Notes: generated by a model from the sequence alone, not told the origin. Counted from the stretch's first letter, positions 16,703 to 26,033 are shown. The stretch: 64,000 bases of DNA from Deinococcus rubellus (GCF_025244745.1 NZ_CP104213.1:2673501-2737500), one strand, 5' to 3'. Made by a program: numbers and translations.

Positions 16703-17605
16703 ATGTCATCGCCGATGCCGCTCCGAAGCCTCCTGCTGGCCCTGCTGATCACCTTCATCTGGGGCGTTAATTTTGTGGTCATCAAGCTGAGCGTCACTGA
16801 AGCGCCGCCGCTTTTGGTTGCCGCCCTGCGCTTTTTGCTGGCCGCGGTGCCTGCCGTGTTCTTTATCCCGCGCCCGATGATGCGCTGGCAGATTTTTCTG
16901 GGCTACGGGATAGCGGTGGGCGTGGTGCAGTTCGGGCTGCTGTACCTGGCCATTCAGCTCGGCCTCGGCGCGGGCCTGGCGAGTTTGCTGATGCAGATGC
17001 AGGCGTTCTTCACGGCGCTGCTGGCCGCCTTGTTGCTGCGCGAGCGGCTGCCCGCCACACAGATCGTGGGCATTGGGCTGGCTTTTGCGGGCATGGCCGT
17101 CATCGGGCTGCTGGCCGACCATCACACCAGCGTCGTCGGCCTGGTGCTGGTGCTGATCGCGGCCTTCGGCTGGAGCGTCAGCAACATTCTCATCAAGTCG
17201 GCGGGCAACGCCAGCATGCTCAGCCTGGTGGTCTGGTCGGCACTCATTCCACCGATTCCGCTGACGCTGATGACCGGCCTCACCAGCGGCTGGGCCAGCA
17301 TCGGCCACACCCTGACCCACAGCGGCCCCGGCTTCTGGGCGGCGGTGGCGTTCATGGGCTATTTCAACACGGTGCTGGGCTTCGGCATCTGGAACTGGCT
17401 GATTCAGCAGCACGGAGCGAGCAAGGTCGCGCCCCTCTCGCTGCTGGTGCCGGTGTTCGGGCTACTGTCCAGCGCCCTCTATTTTCAGGAAAGTTTTCCG
17501 CCACTCAAGGTGCTGGGCGCGGTGCTGGTGTTTGTGGGACTGATCGTGCATGTGTTTGGCGGGCGGTTCGTGGAGCGCTGGAAAGTGCAGGGCCTGGAAG
17601 CCTGA
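16703..17605 (+). CDS. EamA/DMT family transporter
   Basis: 300-aa inner-membrane protein with ten predicted hydrophobic helices in two five-helix repeats, each an EamA domain. The first helix motif LLITFIWGVNFVVIKLSV and the helix-3/4 sequence GLGAGLASLLMQMQAFFTALLA are typical of the EamA (cysteine/O-acetylserine exporter) branch of the drug/metabolite transporter superfamily. Substrate is inferred only by family resemblance. Transcription appears leaderless: TAAAGT lies 6 nt before the ATG. Confidence 0.88.
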   Translation: MSSPMPLRSLLLALLITFIWGVNFVVIKLSVTEAPPLLVAALRFLLAAVPAVFFIPRPMMRWQIFLGYGIAVGVVQFGLLYLAIQLGLGAGLASLLMQMQAFFTALLAALLLRERLPATQIVGIGLAFAGMAVIGLLADHHTSVVGLVLVLIAAFGWSVSNILIKSAGNASMLSLVVWSALIPPIPLTLMTGLTSGWASIGHTLTHSGPGFWAAVAFMGYFNTVLGFGIWNWLIQQHGASKVAPLSLLVPVFGLLSSALYFQESFPPLKVLGAVLVFVGLIVHVFGGRFVERWKVQGLEA

Positions 17606-17648
17606 TTCAGACCAGCTTCCACTGCCACCAAGTGTGGTGAGACTCGCC

Positions 17649-17702
17649 CTACTCCACGTCGTAGCGGGTGGCGCAGACGGCGCACTGATAGCAGTCGCTC
17701 AT
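17649..17702 (-). CDS. 17-aa Cys-rich micro-ORF
   Basis: Frame MSDCYQCAVCATRYDVE whose ATG overlaps the stop of the 94-aa gene upstream (ATGA). The three cysteines (C4, C7, C10) with spacing CxxCxxC suggest a metal-binding tail. No strong ribosome-binding site exists apart from the overlap. It could be a coupled micro-protein, or the tail of the 94-aa protein displaced by a frameshift. Confidence 0.35.
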   Translation of the reverse strand: MSDCYQCAVCATRYDVE

Positions 17703-17983
17703 GTTCCAGTTTGGCAGGCTGTGATCCAGAATGCCCACCCGTCCCGATGCGCCCGCAGCACGCGCAACGCCTGCATCAGATGCTCGCTGTTCTGGAAGAG
17801 GCCACCGCCCAGATTCAGATCAGCCGTGAAGCGCTCGATCTCCAGCAGGCGACGCACCAACTCACTCAACGCCGCCGAATCGTGCAGCCGGATCACCGCG
17901 CAGGCGCTGGCCCACACCCGCTCAGTATCACGGGAGAGCAGGTCAGCCCGCAGCCGGTCGGGAAGTGGACCCACACGCGACAT
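17699..17983 (-). CDS. hypothetical protein, 94 aa
   Basis: Small, mostly helical acidic/basic protein of unknown family. It follows the ABC ATPase gene by about 24 nt in the same direction, so it may be the last gene of the btu transcript. The ribosome-binding site is weak. Codon composition is in keeping with its neighbours. Its stop overlaps a Cys-rich micro-ORF. I see no domain that allows a function. Confidence 0.6.
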   Translation of the reverse strand: MSRVGPLPDRLRADLLSRDTERVWASACAVIRLHDSAALSELVRRLLEIERFTADLNLGGGLFQNSEHLMQALRVLRAHRDGWAFWITACQTGT

Positions 17984-18007
17984 GAGAGCGGCAGCGCCCT
18001 GACATGT

Positions 18008-18796
18008 TTAGCCCTCCGGCACCACCACCAACCTGCTCCCGTGCCGAATGACGTCCACCCGCACGCCGTAGACCGTCTGCAAGTTCTGGGGCGTCAGAAC
18101 GGCCTCGGCGCAGCCCTGCGCCACCACCCGGCCCTCACTCAGCAGCAGCAGATGATCGGCGCGGGCCGCCAGGTTGAGGTCGTGCAGCACCGCCACCACA
18201 CCGAGGCCGTTGCTGGCTTCCTCCCGTAGAGTGTCTATCAAGTTCAGCGCATAGGCAAGGTCGAGGTGGTTGGTGGGTTCGTCCAGCAGCAAAAACTCTG
18301 GATCGGCGGCCAGGGCGCGGGCCAGCGAGACACGCTGCTGCTCGCCGCCTGACAGTTCAGCGACAGAGCGCTCGGCAAAGCGGGCGGTGTCGGTGCGCTG
18401 CATGGCACAGTCCACTGCACCCTCGTCTTCCAGGCCCAGGCCGCCGAGCGAGAGCGGGTTACCGGGAAAGAGGCCCCACAGCCACTCCCCTGCCCCGCGC
18501 CCCAGCGCCACCACGTCGCGCACTTTGGTGTCGGGGGGCAACGCCTCGGTCTGGGCCAGATACGCCAGCGTGCGGGCGCGTTCGCGGCGCGAGTAGCCAG
18601 GCAAGGCACGACCCTGATAATGAATTTCGCCGCTCTGTACAGGGGCCAACCCCGCCAGCGCCCGCATCAAAGTAGATTTGCCCGCGCCGTTCGGCCCGAT
18701 GATGGCCGAGAATCGCCCACGCTCAAAGGCAGCGCTGACATGCTGAACGGCCAGCAGATTGCCCGCCTTGACCGAGACATCCAGCGCTTCCAGCAT
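18008..18796 (-). CDS. btuD: BtuD-type ABC transporter ATP-binding protein
   Basis: 262-aa nucleotide-binding subunit of a B12/iron-type importer. Walker A is GPNGAGKST (about 34-42), the ABC signature is ELSGGEQQRVSLARAL, Walker B is FLLLDEPTNHLDL, and the switch His is in AVLHDLNLAARADH. The start ATG overlaps the TAA of the permease gene (TAATG), which excludes the longer in-frame extension. The upstream cobalamin riboswitch on the same transcript argues for corrinoid rather than haem or siderophore transport. Confidence 0.9.
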   Translation of the reverse strand: MLEALDVSVKAGNLLAVQHVSAAFERGRFSAIIGPNGAGKSTLMRALAGLAPVQSGEIHYQGRALPGYSRRERARTLAYLAQTEALPPDTKVRDVVALGRGAGEWLWGLFPGNPLSLGGLGLEDEGAVDCAMQRTDTARFAERSVAELSGGEQQRVSLARALAADPEFLLLDEPTNHLDLAYALNLIDTLREEASNGLGVVAVLHDLNLAARADHLLLLSEGRVVAQGCAEAVLTPQNLQTVYGVRVDVIRHGSRLVVVPEG

Positions 18797-19815
18797 TACG
18801 TTTTTTGCCTTCTCAGCAAATACAGGAAAAATGGGCCGCCCAGCAAGGTCGTGACCACGCCCACCGGCAACTCGGCAGGGCGGGTCAGGGTGCGGGCCAG
18901 CAGGTCTGACAGCACCAGCAGCGTGCCGCCTGCGATGGCCGACACCGGCAGCAGAATCCGGTGGTCTGCGCCCCACAGCCGCCGCACCAGATGGGGCGTG
19001 ACCAGCCCAATAAAGCCGATGATGCCCGCGTAGCTGACCGCGCCTGCCGTGCAGAGGCTGGCCGCCACGATCACCAGAAGTCTCAGACGCTCCACCGGCA
19101 GGCCCAGGCTGTGGGCGGTGAGGTCGCCGAGTTGCAAGGTGTTGAGCGCCTTGGCGAGCAGCAGCAGCACCCCGCCGCCAATCAGCACGTAGGGCAAAAG
19201 CTTGCCCACCTGTGGCCAGCCCGCAAACGCCAGATTGCCCAGCGTGAAGGCAAAAACCTGCCGGATACGGTCAGCGTTTTGCAGCAGCAGGTAAGTGGTG
19301 AAGGCCGTGAGGATACTGCCCACCACCACCCCGGCCAGAATCAGGCGGGCAGGCGGCAATCTCTTGCCCTCGCGGGCGATCATCAGCGCGGTGAAGACGC
19401 TCAACAGTGCGCCCAGCAGCGCGAACAGCGGCAACCACAGCGTCGCCAGCCCCAGCGCGATCACCAGCGTCGCGCCCAGCCCCGCGCCGCTCGCCACACC
19501 CATCAGATACGGGTCGGCCAGGGGGTTGCGGAAAACGCCCTGAAAGGCCCCACCGCTGACTCCCAGCGCCGCGCCCACCAGAAAGCCCAGCACCACACGC
19601 GGCAGTCTCAATTGCCAGACGATCACGTCGTTGCCGCTGAGACCCGTGCCGCTCAGCCCGTGCCCAATGGCTTTGAGCGTATCGGCAAGTGAAATCGGCA
19701 CACTACCCAGGCCGACGGCGAGTAGGGCGGTGGCGAGGGTGACAAGGAGAAGAAGGAGTGTGGGGAGGGCCAGGGAGGATACAGCCCGCTTGGGGAAGGT
19801 CTTCGCTACGCTCAC
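18796..19815 (-). CDS. btuC: BtuC/FecCD-type ABC transporter permease
   Basis: 339-aa permease with about ten helices. The FecCD family is clear from WQLRLPRVVLGFLVGAALGV, then GGAFQGVFRNPLADPYLMGV, and the coupling region GFIGLVTPHLVRRL near the C-terminus. I chose the GTG with GGGGGTGA upstream; the frame is open 9 codons further, but that part lies in repeat-like DNA. It pairs with BtuD by stop-start overlap and follows the binding-protein gene after a 212-nt gap that holds a repeat element. Confidence 0.9.
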   Translation of the reverse strand: MSVAKTFPKRAVSSLALPTLLLLLVTLATALLAVGLGSVPISLADTLKAIGHGLSGTGLSGNDVIVWQLRLPRVVLGFLVGAALGVSGGAFQGVFRNPLADPYLMGVASGAGLGATLVIALGLATLWLPLFALLGALLSVFTALMIAREGKRLPPARLILAGVVVGSILTAFTTYLLLQNADRIRQVFAFTLGNLAFAGWPQVGKLLPYVLIGGGVLLLLAKALNTLQLGDLTAHSLGLPVERLRLLVIVAASLCTAGAVSYAGIIGFIGLVTPHLVRRLWGADHRILLPVSAIAGGTLLVLSDLLARTLTRPAELPVGVVTTLLGGPFFLYLLRRQKT

Positions 19816-19819
19816 TTCA

Positions 19820-19965
19820 CCCCCTCTGTCCCTTCGGGACATTTCCCCTCTGAAGAGGGAGAGGAAAAATAAGAGCTCTGCTTTTAACTCCTCTGTTCCG
19901 CAGCTCTACGAGTCCCCCATGAAGGGAACGAGTCGCGGAAGCGGCGAGGTTGGGAGGGGGTGACG
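19820..19965. repeat. REP-like intergenic element
   Basis: Non-coding segment between btuF and btuC with short perfect hairpins: TGTCCC/GGGACA (19827-19841) and CCCTCT/AGAGGG nearby, followed by a pyrimidine/purine-rich tail ending in GGGAGGGGG. This looks like a dispersed palindromic repeat of the kind common between Deinococcus genes. No second copy is seen in this window, so repetitiveness is inferred. Confidence 0.45.
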
Positions 19966-20027
19966 GGCAAGCCGAACTTGCCCTTTCCGCTCCCACAAGC
20001 CGAAAACCACGCACTACAATCCACTCC

Positions 20028-20888
20028 CTACTTGAACAGTTCAGGATGAACCAGCTTCGCCAGGCCCAGGAGTGCCTGCGGCAAGCGCGGGCCAGGGCGC
20101 GAGAGGATGTGGTCCAGCGCATCATCCTTGAACACGCGGCCCGATTTCACGGCGGGGATGGTATTCCAGCCAGGGCGGGCCTTGGCCGTAGCAAGGTCAA
20201 CGCCGAAGATGAACTGCGGGGCCGACCTGACCACCAATTCGGGGCTGATCTTGGGGAAGTCGCCAAGAGACGCCGGAATAATATTCACTGCTCCCGCTTT
20301 GGTCAGCAGCACGCCGATAAACGAATTGGGCCCGACGGTGTACGGCGTCGGGTCGATTTCGTAGTAGGCAGTCGGCTTCTTGGCAGCGTTTTTGGCCAGA
20401 ATCTCCACTCTGGCAATATCGCGGCGCATCTGCGTGACCAGCGCTTTGGCCTGCGCTTCGCGGTTGATGATCTTGCCGAGAAGTTGCGTCTTGGAAAACA
20501 CATCTTCGTAGGTTTCGGGATTGACGGCCAGCACAGTGATTCCGGCATTGGTCAGTGGCGCGACAAGGTCGCCGTATTTGCTGACAATCACCACATCGGG
20601 CTTGAGGGCCACCACCGCCTCGATGTTGGGCTGATACAGATTGCCGACTTTGGGCAACCTGGTCACCGAAGCGGGATAGTCGCTGTACTCGTCCACGCCC
20701 ACCAGTTTGTTGCAGCCGCCAATGGCGCAGATGGTTTCGGTATTGCTCGGCAAAAAGCTGACGATCCGCATGGGTTCGGCCTTGAGCGTCACCTTGCGGC
20801 CCGTGTCGTCGGTGAGGATCAGCGGGTAGGCGGTGGCGTGGGCGGCAGTCATCAGCAGCGCCGCGCTCAGAACAATCAATTTATACAT
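20028..20888 (-). CDS. btuF: BtuF-like ABC transporter substrate-binding protein
   Basis: 286-aa periplasmic binding protein with an N-terminal signal peptide (MYKLIVLSAALLMTAAHATA). The fold is of the BtuF/FhuD class: IVSFLPSNTETICAIGG near 42, LVGVDEYSDYPASV, LPKVGNLYQPNIEAVVALKP and DVVIVSKYG. It has no lipobox, so it is secreted and free. The mRNA leader holds a cobalamin riboswitch, an intrinsic terminator, and a small hairpin (GAGGAG/CTCCTC) that covers the ribosome-binding site. Corrinoid uptake is therefore the most likely role. Confidence 0.9.
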   Translation of the reverse strand: MYKLIVLSAALLMTAAHATAYPLILTDDTGRKVTLKAEPMRIVSFLPSNTETICAIGGCNKLVGVDEYSDYPASVTRLPKVGNLYQPNIEAVVALKPDVVIVSKYGDLVAPLTNAGITVLAVNPETYEDVFSKTQLLGKIINREAQAKALVTQMRRDIARVEILAKNAAKKPTAYYEIDPTPYTVGPNSFIGVLLTKAGAVNIIPASLGDFPKISPELVVRSAPQFIFGVDLATAKARPGWNTIPAVKSGRVFKDDALDHILSRPGPRLPQALLGLAKLVHPELFK

Positions 20889-20909
20889 GAGGAGTCCTCC
20901 TCCTCAACG

Positions 20910-20945
20910 AAAAAGCCGCCCGTGCCGACACGTCGTCGGGGGCGG
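20910..20945 (-). terminator. intrinsic terminator of the cobalamin riboswitch
   Basis: On the minus strand CCGCCC and GGGCGG pair around an inner CCGAC/GTCGG stem, followed by CTTTTT. It lies between the riboswitch core and the btuF start, the standard place for an expression platform. Ligand binding probably favours this hairpin and stops transcription. Confidence 0.8.
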
Positions 20946-21025
20946 AAGTAAGCGTCCAGCGGTGTTGAGTGGTGTACTCAAACACTGCGCCGAGCGTTTC
21001 CCTTTCCGCGAGGGTCAAGCTGCGA

Positions 21026-21147
21026 AATCGGCGAGGCAGGCATTCGGACTTGGGCTGCTCACAACACAGCCTTCACCGCTGCGCGACAGTGCCGGAATGG
21101 GCCCTCAGGCCGTCACCGGGCTTCCCCCGCGCTCGTCACCGCCGAGT
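21026..21147 (-). ncRNA. cobalamin riboswitch
   Basis: The minus strand shows the conserved core in order: GGGGAAGCCCGGTGA (21127-21113), GGCACTGTCGCGCAGCGGTGA (21092-21073, 20 nt shown in part) and a B12-box-like AAGTCCGAATGCCTGCC (ending near 21035). The closing P1 helix is TCGGCG (21145-21140) with CGCCGA (21033-21028). This matches the AdoCbl riboswitch consensus (GCTGxCCCGCAACGGTGA and the ACCTGCC box) closely enough to name it. It controls btuF and probably btuC-btuD. Confidence 0.88.
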
Positions 21148-21190
21148 CTACACCTTGACCCCGCCCCCGACGAGCGGCTAGGCTGGGCGC

Positions 21191-21250
21191 ATGTCGCCCC
21201 GCGCCGGTACACTTTCGCCGTTTTTCGGCTGCGGGGCCGTGCTGAGCTGA
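21191..21250 (+). CDS. candidate phe operon leader peptide
   Basis: Nineteen-codon frame MSPRAGTLSPFFGCGAVLS with two adjacent Phe codons (21221-21226), followed 15 nt after its stop by a strong intrinsic terminator and then pheS. A TAGGCT -10 box lies 6 nt before the ATG and TTGACC lies 18 nt further up, so the peptide would be translated from a leaderless transcript. The layout resembles PheM-type attenuation in enterobacteria, though the peptide is not homologous. Confidence 0.6.
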   Translation: MSPRAGTLSPFFGCGAVLS

Positions 21251-21265
21251 GAACGTCAGCCCGCT

Positions 21266-21297
21266 GCCCCGTCTGTGATTGCAGGCGGGGCTTTTTT
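21266..21297 (+). terminator. intrinsic terminator/attenuator before pheS
   Basis: Ten-base-pair stem (GCCCCGTCTG with CAGGCGGGGC, one G-U pair), six-base loop, then six T residues. It ends 28 nt before the pheS ATG. The upstream GCGGGGC (21231-21237), within the leader peptide, could pair with GCCCCG and prevent the terminator, giving mutually exclusive structures. Confidence 0.75.
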
Positions 21298-21304
21298 ATG
21301 TTGA

Positions 21305-22345
<1,041 letters not shown>

Positions 22346-22349
22346 ATTG

Positions 22350-22389
22350 TGACAATATTCTGCCATGAAATTTGTCATAGACTAGTGTC
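22350..22389 (+). promoter_or_regulatory. promoter/operator of toxin-antitoxin pair
   Basis: An inverted repeat TGACAA (22350-22355) and TTGTCA (22372-22377) lies right after the pheS stop. A TAGACT -10 box (22378-22383) is 6 nt before the antitoxin ATG, giving leaderless mRNA. The repeat overlaps the -35 region and suits autorepression by the antitoxin or complex. Confidence 0.5.
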
Positions 22390-22635
22390 ATGAAGAATTT
22401 ACACGTTCCTCTTTCCGAAGAGCTGCACGCTGCGCTGATGCATACCGCCAAGGCCAGCGGCGAGAGCGCGACATCACTGGCCCGGCAGGCTATTGAAGAA
22501 GTACTCTGGCAACGCGAACAGGCGAAGATTCGGGCAGAGCTGAAAGCTTACGCGTTGGCCGTTGCAGGCACAATTGATGACTTCGATCCCGACATTGAAG
22601 CGGCGGGTTTGGAAGTCTGGCAGGCCGAAGAGTGA
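22390..22635 (+). CDS. antitoxin of MazEF/PemIK-like pair
   Basis: 81-aa protein. The N-terminal half (MKNLHVPLSEELHAALMH, then ESATSLARQAIEEVL) looks like a ribbon-helix-helix DNA-binding domain; the C-terminal half is acidic with Trp near the end (DFDPDIEAAGLEVWQ), as expected for a toxin-wrapping tail. The stop overlaps the toxin start (GTGA). Antitoxin identity rests on these features plus the adjacent MazF-like gene. Confidence 0.82.
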   Translation: MKNLHVPLSEELHAALMHTAKASGESATSLARQAIEEVLWQREQAKIRAELKAYALAVAGTIDDFDPDIEAAGLEVWQAEE

Positions 22636-23000
22636 AGCGCGGCGAAATCTGGCAGGCCAACCTTGATCCCAGAAGCGGAAGTGAGCAGCGCGGCAGCCGT
22701 CCAGTGCTTGTGTTGAGCAGCGACATTTTCAATGACATTCAGACCTGGAAATCGTTCATCGTTCTTCCCTGCTCGACCAGCGGAAGACAGGCGACACGCG
22801 GCCCTTCCGCAGTAGCACTACCGGCTGGGGCGGGAGGACTGACGCAAGACAGTTACATTCTTTGCCATCAGATTACGACCATTGACCACACTAAATTTAT
22901 TTCTCGTTTGGGCCTGCTCAGCGATGAGGAAATTAGGACCGTGGAACACGGCGTTTTAATAGCGCTGGACATGATGCATCTAACAAAAAGATTCCAGTAA
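22632..23000 (+). CDS. MazF/PemK-family toxin endoribonuclease
   Basis: 122-aa protein with the family opening MKRGEIWQANLDPRSGSEQR followed by GSRPVLVLSSD. The conserved Arg (RPVLV) and the Thr/Ser region around IVLPCSTS form the presumed RNA-cleaving site; QDSYILCHQITTID corresponds to the beta-strand region that holds the second conserved segment. GTG start overlaps the antitoxin stop. The family cleaves mRNA at short motifs and is inhibited by its antitoxin. It is 24 nt upstream of pheT. Confidence 0.9.
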   Translation: MKRGEIWQANLDPRSGSEQRGSRPVLVLSSDIFNDIQTWKSFIVLPCSTSGRQATRGPSAVALPAGAGGLTQDSYILCHQITTIDHTKFISRLGLLSDEEIRTVEHGVLIALDMMHLTKRFQ

Positions 23001-23024
23001 ATATCGGTCATCAAAGGACACCCT

Positions 23025-25484
23025 ATGAAACTTCCCTATTCCTGGCTCCAAGAACTGATTCCCCAACTCCCGCCTGTCAACACCCTTGAGCCGATTTTCG
23101 CCCAGCTTGGCTTGCCGCTGGAAGGCATAGACGACGCCCCCGCCCCGCCCGCTGGGGTGCTGCTGGTGGCCGTCACCGAGGCCACCGCCATGCCCGGCAC
23201 GCAACTGACCAAGCTCACGCTCGACACTGGTCCGCACGGCCAGCGCACCATTGCCAGCGGCGCACCCAACGCGGTCGGTCTGCCTGCCGGAACGATGCTG
23301 GCACTGGTCGTGCCCGGCACCAAACTGGGCGACATGGAGTACGGCGTCCGCAGCCTGCAAGGCGTGGAGTCGTGGGGCATGGCCGCCAGCGCCAAGGAAC
23401 TCAGCATCGGCGAGAGCAGCGCCGGACTGCTGCTGTTTCCGGCAGGCACGGCCCCAGTCGGCACGCCGCTGGCCGATGTGTGGGCCGCCGACAGCGTGCT
23501 CGACATTGAGATCACCCCCAACCGCGCCGACGCCCTGAGCGTGCTGGGCGTGGCCCGCGACTTGGCGGCCTTCCTCAAGCTGGAGCTGAAAGAGCCTTCG
23601 CAGGGGTTGGCCGCCAATGGCAAGGGCCAGATCGAAGTGACCCTGCCGCCCCGCGCCGTCACCCTGGAGCGCGACCCCAGCAAGAAACTGCGCTTCGGCT
23701 CCGATCACTTCTCGGCCCGCACCGTCAGCAGTGTGCGGAATGGCCCCGCGCCGGTGGAGATGCAGCGCCGCCTGACCCTGGCCGGCATGCGCTCGATTGA
23801 CCTGATCGTGGACAGCAGCAACTATGTGATGCTGGAACTCGGTCAGCCGACGGCTTTGTATGACCGCCGCGACGTGACCAACGACAAGATTCTGGTGTCC
23901 TTCGGTCTGCGGCAGGGCGAGAATGTCAAGGATCTGATGGGCGGCGAGCATCAGGTCGGGCCGGAAGACCTGCTGATTCTGGACGGACGCGAACGCGGCG
24001 TGATGAGCGTGGCCGACGCCTTCCAGACCGCCCAGACTCCGCAAACGGACGGCGGCGTGCTGGGCATCGCGGGCATCATGGGCGGCGATCACGGGCACGT
24101 GCGGGCCGACACCAGCGAAGTCGTGATCGAATCGGCCCACTTTGACCCAGTGCTGCTGCGGCGCACCGCCACCCGGCTGGGCCTCAAGACCGACGCGGTG
24201 TACCGCTACGAGCGCGGCGTCGACCCGATGCTCTCGCCCCGTGGGGCCAACCGGGTGGCTGAGTTGCTGGTCAAGTACAGTGGCGGCAAGGCGGAAGCGG
24301 GCCTGACGACGGTGGGCACACCCGACCTCCCCGCCGACATTCAAGTGACCGGCGAACAGGTGCGCGGCCTCTTAGGTATGCACATTGACACGGGCGAAAT
24401 GGTGGACATCCTGATGCGTCTGGGCACGAAGGTGAAACAGGACGGCGACACCTTAACCGTCACGCCCCCGAGCTGGCGGGTGGACATGGTAGTCTGGCAG
24501 GACCTGGCCGAGGAAGTCGCCCGCCTGCACGGCTACGCCGAGTTGCCCGAAACCCTGCCCACTTTCAGCCCCCACCCCGACAACCACGGCGCGGGAGCCG
24601 TCAGCGCGGCGCGGCGCAGCCTCAAAGGCGCACTGGCCGGACTCGGCGCTCAGGAAGTGGTGACCTATACCTTCACCAGCGACCCGGAAGCCGAGCAGGC
24701 CCGCAGCGAGGCCCCCAGTGTCCGGCTGCAAAATCCGCTGACGGCGGAGCGCACCGGCCTGCGCACCGCCCTGTATCCCAGTCTGCTGAAGGCCGCCCAG
24801 AACCGCCCCAAAGGCGAGCGGGCGCTGCTGTTCGAGATCGGGCGCGTCTTCCCCGCGTCGGGCGAAATCGAGAAACTGGGCCTGCTGCTGCGCGGGCCGC
24901 TGGCTCCCAACACCCATCAGGCGGGGGTGGCAGGCAGTTTCGCCGCCTTCAAGGGCCTGCTGGAATCGCTGGCGGCGGGGCAGGGTGCGAGTCTGGAGAT
25001 TCGCCAGTTGCGCGGCGCGGACGTACCAGCGGCACTGCACCCCGGCATCGCGGGCGCAATTGTCTGGAACAATCAGAGTGTCGGCTGGCTGGGCGCACTC
25101 CACCCAGAGATTGCCCAGGGATACGGCCTCAAGGGCGACACCTACTTGCTGGAAGTCGCTCTGCCGCTGCCCGCCGCCGGGTGGGCCTTCAGCGACCCCA
25201 GCCGCGCTCCCGCCGCCTGGCGCGATCTGGCGGTCATCGCGCCGCAGTCGGTCAGCTACGGCGAAGTGGCTGGTCTACTCAGGCAAGAAGCCGGGCCACT
25301 GCTGGAAAGCCTGGAACCGTTTGACGTGTACGTGGGCGAGCAGATTCCGACCGGGCAGCGCAGCGTCGCCGTGCGCCTCACCTTCAGGGGCGAGAAGACC
25401 TTGTCGGACAGCGAAGTGGACCCAATCATGGAGCGGCTCATTGGCGCGGTGCGGGCGGCAGGCTGGGCCATTCGGGAGAAGTAG
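23025..25484 (+). CDS. pheT: phenylalanyl-tRNA synthetase beta subunit
   Basis: 819-aa beta subunit. Order of domains: N-terminal MKLPYSWLQELIPQLP, tRNA-binding OB domain (about 40-150, with ASGAPNAVGLPAG), B3/B4 editing region (about 210-400, with DSSNYVMLELGQPTALYD and GIAGIMGGDHGHV), B5 (about 410-480), class II-like core, and C-terminal FDX-ACB anticodon-binding domain (ending GWAIREK). Full length. AAAGGACACCCT precedes the ATG. An intrinsic terminator follows. Confidence 0.97.
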   Translation: MKLPYSWLQELIPQLPPVNTLEPIFAQLGLPLEGIDDAPAPPAGVLLVAVTEATAMPGTQLTKLTLDTGPHGQRTIASGAPNAVGLPAGTMLALVVPGTKLGDMEYGVRSLQGVESWGMAASAKELSIGESSAGLLLFPAGTAPVGTPLADVWAADSVLDIEITPNRADALSVLGVARDLAAFLKLELKEPSQGLAANGKGQIEVTLPPRAVTLERDPSKKLRFGSDHFSARTVSSVRNGPAPVEMQRRLTLAGMRSIDLIVDSSNYVMLELGQPTALYDRRDVTNDKILVSFGLRQGENVKDLMGGEHQVGPEDLLILDGRERGVMSVADAFQTAQTPQTDGGVLGIAGIMGGDHGHVRADTSEVVIESAHFDPVLLRRTATRLGLKTDAVYRYERGVDPMLSPRGANRVAELLVKYSGGKAEAGLTTVGTPDLPADIQVTGEQVRGLLGMHIDTGEMVDILMRLGTKVKQDGDTLTVTPPSWRVDMVVWQDLAEEVARLHGYAELPETLPTFSPHPDNHGAGAVSAARRSLKGALAGLGAQEVVTYTFTSDPEAEQARSEAPSVRLQNPLTAERTGLRTALYPSLLKAAQNRPKGERALLFEIGRVFPASGEIEKLGLLLRGPLAPNTHQAGVAGSFAAFKGLLESLAAGQGASLEIRQLRGADVPAALHPGIAGAIVWNNQSVGWLGALHPEIAQGYGLKGDTYLLEVALPLPAAGWAFSDPSRAPAAWRDLAVIAPQSVSYGEVAGLLRQEAGPLLESLEPFDVYVGEQIPTGQRSVAVRLTFRGEKTLSDSEVDPIMERLIGAVRAAGWAIREK

Positions 25485-25507
25485 AACAGCAGCGGCGCTC
25501 GATACGA

Positions 25508-25552
25508 AACCCGCCAACTCCCACTGAAAAGGGGGTCGGCGGGTTGCTTTAT
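25508..25552 (+). terminator. terminator after pheT
   Basis: AACCCGCC (25508-25515) pairs with GGCGGGTT (25538-25545) with an inner CTCCC/GGGGG, followed by GCTTTAT. It lies 24 nt after the pheT stop. Confidence 0.7.
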
Positions 25553-25570
25553 ATTGACGAGCCGCTCAGA

Positions 25571-25891
25571 TCAGTGCAGCACCGATTTGGCCGTCGGCAC
25601 GATCCGGGTCACCACCATCTTCTCGCGGATCATCAGTTGACTGGTAATCGGCGCAATTTCATTCTTCCAGTGGTCGTTGTCGTAGGTCGCGGCGTAGAGT
25701 TGCTGACGATCAGCTTCATCCTCGAAACGCCGCATCCAGATATACACGTCCGGGTTCTCCTCGTCAATAAACGAGGCCGTGACGACCATCCCTTTGGACA
25801 CCTGGTAAGGAATGATCACTTCTTCCATGAATTTGACCAGTTCGTCCCGGCGTCCGGGCTGGGCGGTGTAGCGGCGCAGTTCGTAAAACAT
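25571..25891 (-). CDS. NIPSNAP family protein
   Basis: 106-aa protein with the family layout: start MFYELRRYTAQPGRRDELV, then GMVVTASFIDEENPDVYIWM and a region DDHWKNEIAP. These are small ferredoxin-like dimeric alpha/beta barrels of unsettled function. GGAGGTCAACG precedes the ATG. It is convergent with pheT and ends at the shared terminator region. Confidence 0.85.
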   Translation of the reverse strand: MFYELRRYTAQPGRRDELVKFMEEVIIPYQVSKGMVVTASFIDEENPDVYIWMRRFEDEADRQQLYAATYDNDHWKNEIAPITSQLMIREKMVVTRIVPTAKSVLH

Positions 25892-26033
25892 CGTTGACCT
25901 CCAGGGGTACGGTCCCACCTTACCTGACTTGCACTGGCCCGACCAGCTCAGGCCAGACCAGCCTCACCAAAGACCCCCGGAAGCCCCGCCCTTTAGGGCT
26001 GGGGAGGTAAGGGGGTGAGCGCCAGGGGCGCTC

